The translations under genes were made by a program, and so were the position numbers. Positions 5,804-8,538 of a DNA stretch of 8,538 bases are shown piece by piece. The stretch spans positions 1 to 8,538 of the forward strand of contig JAJYCH010000157.1 in assembly GCA_021778575.1 (NCBI GenBank), written 5' to 3'. Origin of the DNA: Planctomycetota bacterium. Its GTDB lineage: Bacteria > Planctomycetota > Planctomycetia > Isosphaerales > Isosphaeraceae. The notes beneath the pieces were generated by a model. The model searched no databases, had not been told where the DNA came from, and worked only from the letters and a program-made list of their open reading frames with translations. Numbering within the stretch: position 1 is the stretch's first letter; each line of letters opens with the position of its first letter.

Positions 5804-5832
5804 TTGACTTTGGCAGATTTTTTCGATTACAG
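5804..5832 (+). promoter_or_regulatory. Possible promoter of the secreted-protein gene
   Basis: The 275-base gap before the secreted-protein gene becomes markedly AT-rich from about 5740 to 5830. Within it TTGACT (5804-5809) matches five of six bases of a -35 box. The hexamer at 17-base spacing, TTACAG (5827-5832), is a poor -10. This would leave a leader of roughly 110 bases. The rest of the gap shows no gene. Confidence 0.3.
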
Positions 5833-5950
5833 TCTTCAGAACGGCCATTGCCCCGTTGGTCTCACCTCTTGCGAATGTCACGTCCGATTCTCGGTCGTGA
5901 CTGCATGACTCAAAGATTCACATCCTCGATATATTCGGGAGTGCCTGTTG

Positions 5951-8538
5951 ATGAAGTCGCACTTCAAGTGCCGCGCCGCGCGCCGTCCCCGGAATCCGGA
6001 TCGCCGGCGATCGAGCTCATTTTCTTTCCTGGGCCTGGAGTCGCTCGAATCGCGAGAATTGCTCGCGGCCGGCTCGTTGGGTATCAACGTCGAGATCGGC
6101 CCGTTTCAGAGTTTCGTGAACTGGCTCCAGGTCCCAGGCGACTGGACGGCGAATCCTGGCCAGTCGAACTCGATCGCGCTGAACTCAAGCAGCGATCCGA
6201 CCAGCGATGCCACGCTCCTTTTCGATTATCGAGTGAATCAGCCCTGGAACGGACCCGATCCCAACGCCGTCGCTCCCAGTCTGGTCGGGACCTATCACCT
6301 CAGCTTTACGGGGCAGGCAACGATCAGCCAGGAGTATCCCGGCTTCAGCACGCCCTTCACAGTTCAGAATCAGACCTATGACGCGGCAACGAACACGACA
6401 GCGGCCGACCTTGTTGTCCCAGCCACATCGACTTCGGACTTTTTCGGGATCACTTTCTCGAATACCATGGCGACTGCGGGAAGTGCGGCCGATACCGGCT
6501 TCAGCAACGCAAAGCTGATCCGTCCCGGATACGCCGCGACGAGCACGCAGCTCTACACCAACGAGTTTCTCTCTGCCCTTCAGCCCTACAGCGTCCTCCG
6601 CTACCTTGACCCCGAAAACACGAACGGCCAGCCGTTTTTCAACGGGAATACGTTGGTGACGGTGAACGCCTCCCAGGTGGACCAGACCGGGATGCCCTGG
6701 GAATATCTTGTGGCTCTGGCAAATCAGACCAACACGGATATGTGGATCAATATTCCCCAAGGTGCGACGAACGACTATGTTTCGGCCGTCGCCGGGATCA
6801 TCAAGAACGGTGGAACCGTCGGAGGGGTCACGTTCGCGGGACTCAATCCGAACCTGAAAATCTACGTGGAATACTCGAACGAGGTCTGGGGCGGAATTCC
6901 CACTAACGAGTATTACCAGGAGGCCGCGGTTCAGAACCAGGCGAGCAATACTCCGTTGTCGACCTTCCCCGGAAACCAGGACATCTACCAGAATCCGGAT
7001 GGGACGACATCGACCGACGTCAATCTCGCGGTGGGACGTCGCTATCTCGAGCGGACCGCCCAGCTTGGCCAGATCTTTCAAAGTGTTCTCGGAGCCGACC
7101 CAACCCACCAGAGAATCCGGCCGGTCCTTGGTTGGCAGGAGAACAACACGAGTTTCTATCCTGCCGCCTTGAACTGGTTCCAGACCTACTTCGGACCCGC
7201 GAGCGCGTCGTTCTACGGGATGGGAAATGCGGATTACTGGAGCCCGACCGACTATTCGTCGGTTGACGCGGTGATCTCGTCACTCCAGGCCCAAGAAACC
7301 TCTTACGCGATCCCTAACTCGATCGACTACACGACGATCGCACGATTCTATGGACTCAATAACGTCTCCTACGAAGGAGGACCGAGCATCTCCGCCGACC
7401 CCAGTACGGCGGCAGGTCAGGTCGCGCTCGCCGCGTCGCGCGACCCGCGTATGGAAGCTCTGGTCAAGCAACACTACCTCGACTATTTTCAGGGCGGCGG
7501 GACACTTGCGAACTACTTCGATGGCCCGTTCGGAACCTTGAGTCCATCGAACGAGTGGCCGATCGCCGAACTCAGCCAGTACGGAAATCCGTCGCAGTCT
7601 CCCCGCTATCAGGGAACGGTTGACCTTGCCAGCGCGGCGCCGGTTGCGGTGAATGCCGGTATTCCCGTTCCTGCGAGTGTCCCGACAACCTTCAGCGCAA
7701 CTTCCGATACGCTGGGAACCAGTTTCGCCAGCCCGTCGGCGGGGTCCCAGGGTTTCTGGCTCCTGAACGCCGTTTCATCGGGGACTTTCGATCTCGCCCT
7801 TTCGACCCTCGCAGGAGCGGGGTCCTCGGCCGCCCGGTTCGAGATGTTCTTGAACAATCAGGAAATTGGTGGCGTTTTCACTCAAGGGACGTCTTCCAGT
7901 ATCGACCTCGGGAACGTCGCAATCCCGAGCGGACTGAGCACTCTCTCCATTGTCATTCTCAATGGCGGCTCGCAATTTCAGCCGACAAACTTCGCCATCA
8001 CGCCGATCGTGACAACCAAGAGTGGACTCAATGACCCGGGCTTCGAATCGGTGAACGTCGGAACGGGCTATTCTTCGTACTCTTACGCGACGACTGGTTC
8101 GCCCTGGACTTTCTCGGGCTCGTCGGGAAATGGCTCGGGTCTGTCGGGAAATGGTTCGGGGTTCACTTTCGGCAATCCCAACGCTCCGCAGGGTTCGCAG
8201 GTGGCGTTCTTGCAAGGGAAGGGGACGATCACGCAATCGGTCACGGGCTGGTCGGCGGGCTCATACATGCTCTCGTTCGACGCGGCCCAGCGTGGTAACT
8301 ACGGGACGACGAAGGAAGATTTCGCGGTCCTGGTGGACGGTTCGGTGATCGGCACGTTCACTCCAACGGGAACCTCATACCAGATTTACACGACACCGGC
8401 ATTCACGGTGACGGCGGGGACTCATACGATCGAGTTCCTCGGTCTGGACTCGGTGGGCGGTGACAACACGGTCTTTCTCGACGCGGTGTCGGTCGCGACG
8501 ACTCCCACGCAGGCGACAATTAGTGATTCCGGTTTCGA
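5951..8538 (+). CDS. Large secreted LEPR-XLL-type protein with glycoside-hydrolase-like domain (runs off right edge)
   Basis: An open frame of 862 codons from the ATG at 5951 to the window end. GGGAG (5937-5941) precedes the start by nine bases. The basic N-terminus (1-25) leads into GLESLESRELLAAG (28-41), a variant of the planctomycete LEPR-XLL export/surface motif. Residues about 45-520 resemble a widespread family of secreted proteins often labelled cellulose-binding. Landmarks are GMPWEYLVALANQTNTDMWI (from 247), LNPNLKIYVEYSNEVW (about 298-313) and VSYEGGPS (472-479). Asn310-Glu311 looks like the acid/base pair of clan GH-A barrels and Glu475 could be the nucleophile; this is inference. 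A beta-sandwich follows (about 557-688). Next comes a galactose-binding-like module (691 to about 850) starting LNDPGFE, then ISDSGF (857-862), which seems to begin another copy. The likely role is binding or cleaving an extracellular polysaccharide. It follows the M56 gene at 275 bases, probably as a separate transcript. Confidence 0.85.
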   Translation, partial: MKSHFKCRAARRPRNPDRRRSSSFSFLGLESLESRELLAAGSLGINVEIGPFQSFVNWLQVPGDWTANPGQSNSIALNSSSDPTSDATLLFDYRVNQPWNGPDPNAVAPSLVGTYHLSFTGQATISQEYPGFSTPFTVQNQTYDAATNTTAADLVVPATSTSDFFGITFSNTMATAGSAADTGFSNAKLIRPGYAATSTQLYTNEFLSALQPYSVLRYLDPENTNGQPFFNGNTLVTVNASQVDQTGMPWEYLVALANQTNTDMWINIPQGATNDYVSAVAGIIKNGGTVGGVTFAGLNPNLKIYVEYSNEVWGGIPTNEYYQEAAVQNQASNTPLSTFPGNQDIYQNPDGTTSTDVNLAVGRRYLERTAQLGQIFQSVLGADPTHQRIRPVLGWQENNTSFYPAALNWFQTYFGPASASFYGMGNADYWSPTDYSSVDAVISSLQAQETSYAIPNSIDYTTIARFYGLNNVSYEGGPSISADPSTAAGQVALAASRDPRMEALVKQHYLDYFQGGGTLANYFDGPFGTLSPSNEWPIAELSQYGNPSQSPRYQGTVDLASAAPVAVNAGIPVPASVPTTFSATSDTLGTSFASPSAGSQGFWLLNAVSSGTFDLALSTLAGAGSSAARFEMFLNNQEIGGVFTQGTSSSIDLGNVAIPSGLSTLSIVILNGGSQFQPTNFAITPIVTTKSGLNDPGFESVNVGTGYSSYSYATTGSPWTFSGSSGNGSGLSGNGSGFTFGNPNAPQGSQVAFLQGKGTITQSVTGWSAGSYMLSFDAAQRGNYGTTKEDFAVLVDGSVIGTFTPTGTSYQIYTTPAFTVTAGTHTIEFLGLDSVGGDNTVFLDAVSVATTPTQATISDSGF
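8122..8163 (+). repeat. 21-base tandem duplication inside the secreted-protein gene
   Basis: Two adjacent 21-base units (8122-8142 and 8143-8163) agree at 18 of 21 positions and encode SGNGSG twice in a row, a flexible Gly/Ser/Asn loop inside the galactose-binding-like module. This is in-frame and looks like replication slippage. A loop of variable length is its most likely effect. Confidence 0.7.

Noticed and set aside
5848..6381. Plus-strand open frame of 177 codons starting before the secreted-protein gene
   Set aside because: It is in a different frame from the LESRELL-containing protein, has no recognisable domain and mostly overlaps that gene's coding region.
6185..7108. Minus-strand open frame of 307 codons
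   Set aside because: It is antisense to the long secreted-protein frame, whose translation shows recognisable motifs throughout; the minus-strand product shows none.

Overview
The window looks like chromosomal DNA of a planctomycete, probably near the Isosphaeraceae. This is inferred from three things: a large secreted protein carrying the planctomycete LEPR-XLL-type N-terminal motif (here LESRELL), a BlaI-family repressor paired with an M56 metalloprotease whose sensor domain is unusual, and moderately GC-rich DNA with loosely packed genes. No rRNA, tRNA or CRISPR array was seen.

Layout from left to right. Bases 1-427 (minus) hold the 5' part of valS. A 150-base gap follows with an inverted pair of short GTAG-headed palindromes (REP elements). 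Bases 578-964 (minus) encode a small three-helix membrane protein of unknown function. Bases 1019-1664 hold a REP-associated tyrosine transposase (RAYT) gene bracketed by two inward-facing REPs of the same family as the pair near valS. Bases 1674-3272 (minus) encode (R)-citramalate synthase (cimA); the downstream REP of the RAYT unit, followed by a T-run, appears to double as its intrinsic terminator. A 409-base divergent intergenic region (3273-3681) separates cimA from a plus-strand pair: a BlaI/MecI-family repressor (3682-4125) and an M56 BlaR1/MecR1-like protease (4191-5675). After an AT-rich gap, an open-ended gene runs from 5951 past the right edge. It encodes a secreted multidomain protein with a glycoside-hydrolase-like catalytic barrel, a beta-sandwich and the start of a tandem galactose-binding-like repeat.

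How the parts relate. ValS and CimA are housekeeping branched-chain amino acid functions (valine charging and isoleucine precursor synthesis), but they are not in one operon. The RAYT and its four nearby REPs form a self-consistent mobile or domesticated repeat system, the most distinctive non-coding structure here. The repressor/protease pair should be a membrane signalling switch of the BlaI-BlaR1 type; its sensor domain is not a penicillin-binding domain, so the signal is unknown. A perfect inverted repeat in the repressor's promoter is a candidate autoregulatory operator. The secreted protein follows the switch in the same direction, but the gap and its own possible promoter suggest separate transcription.
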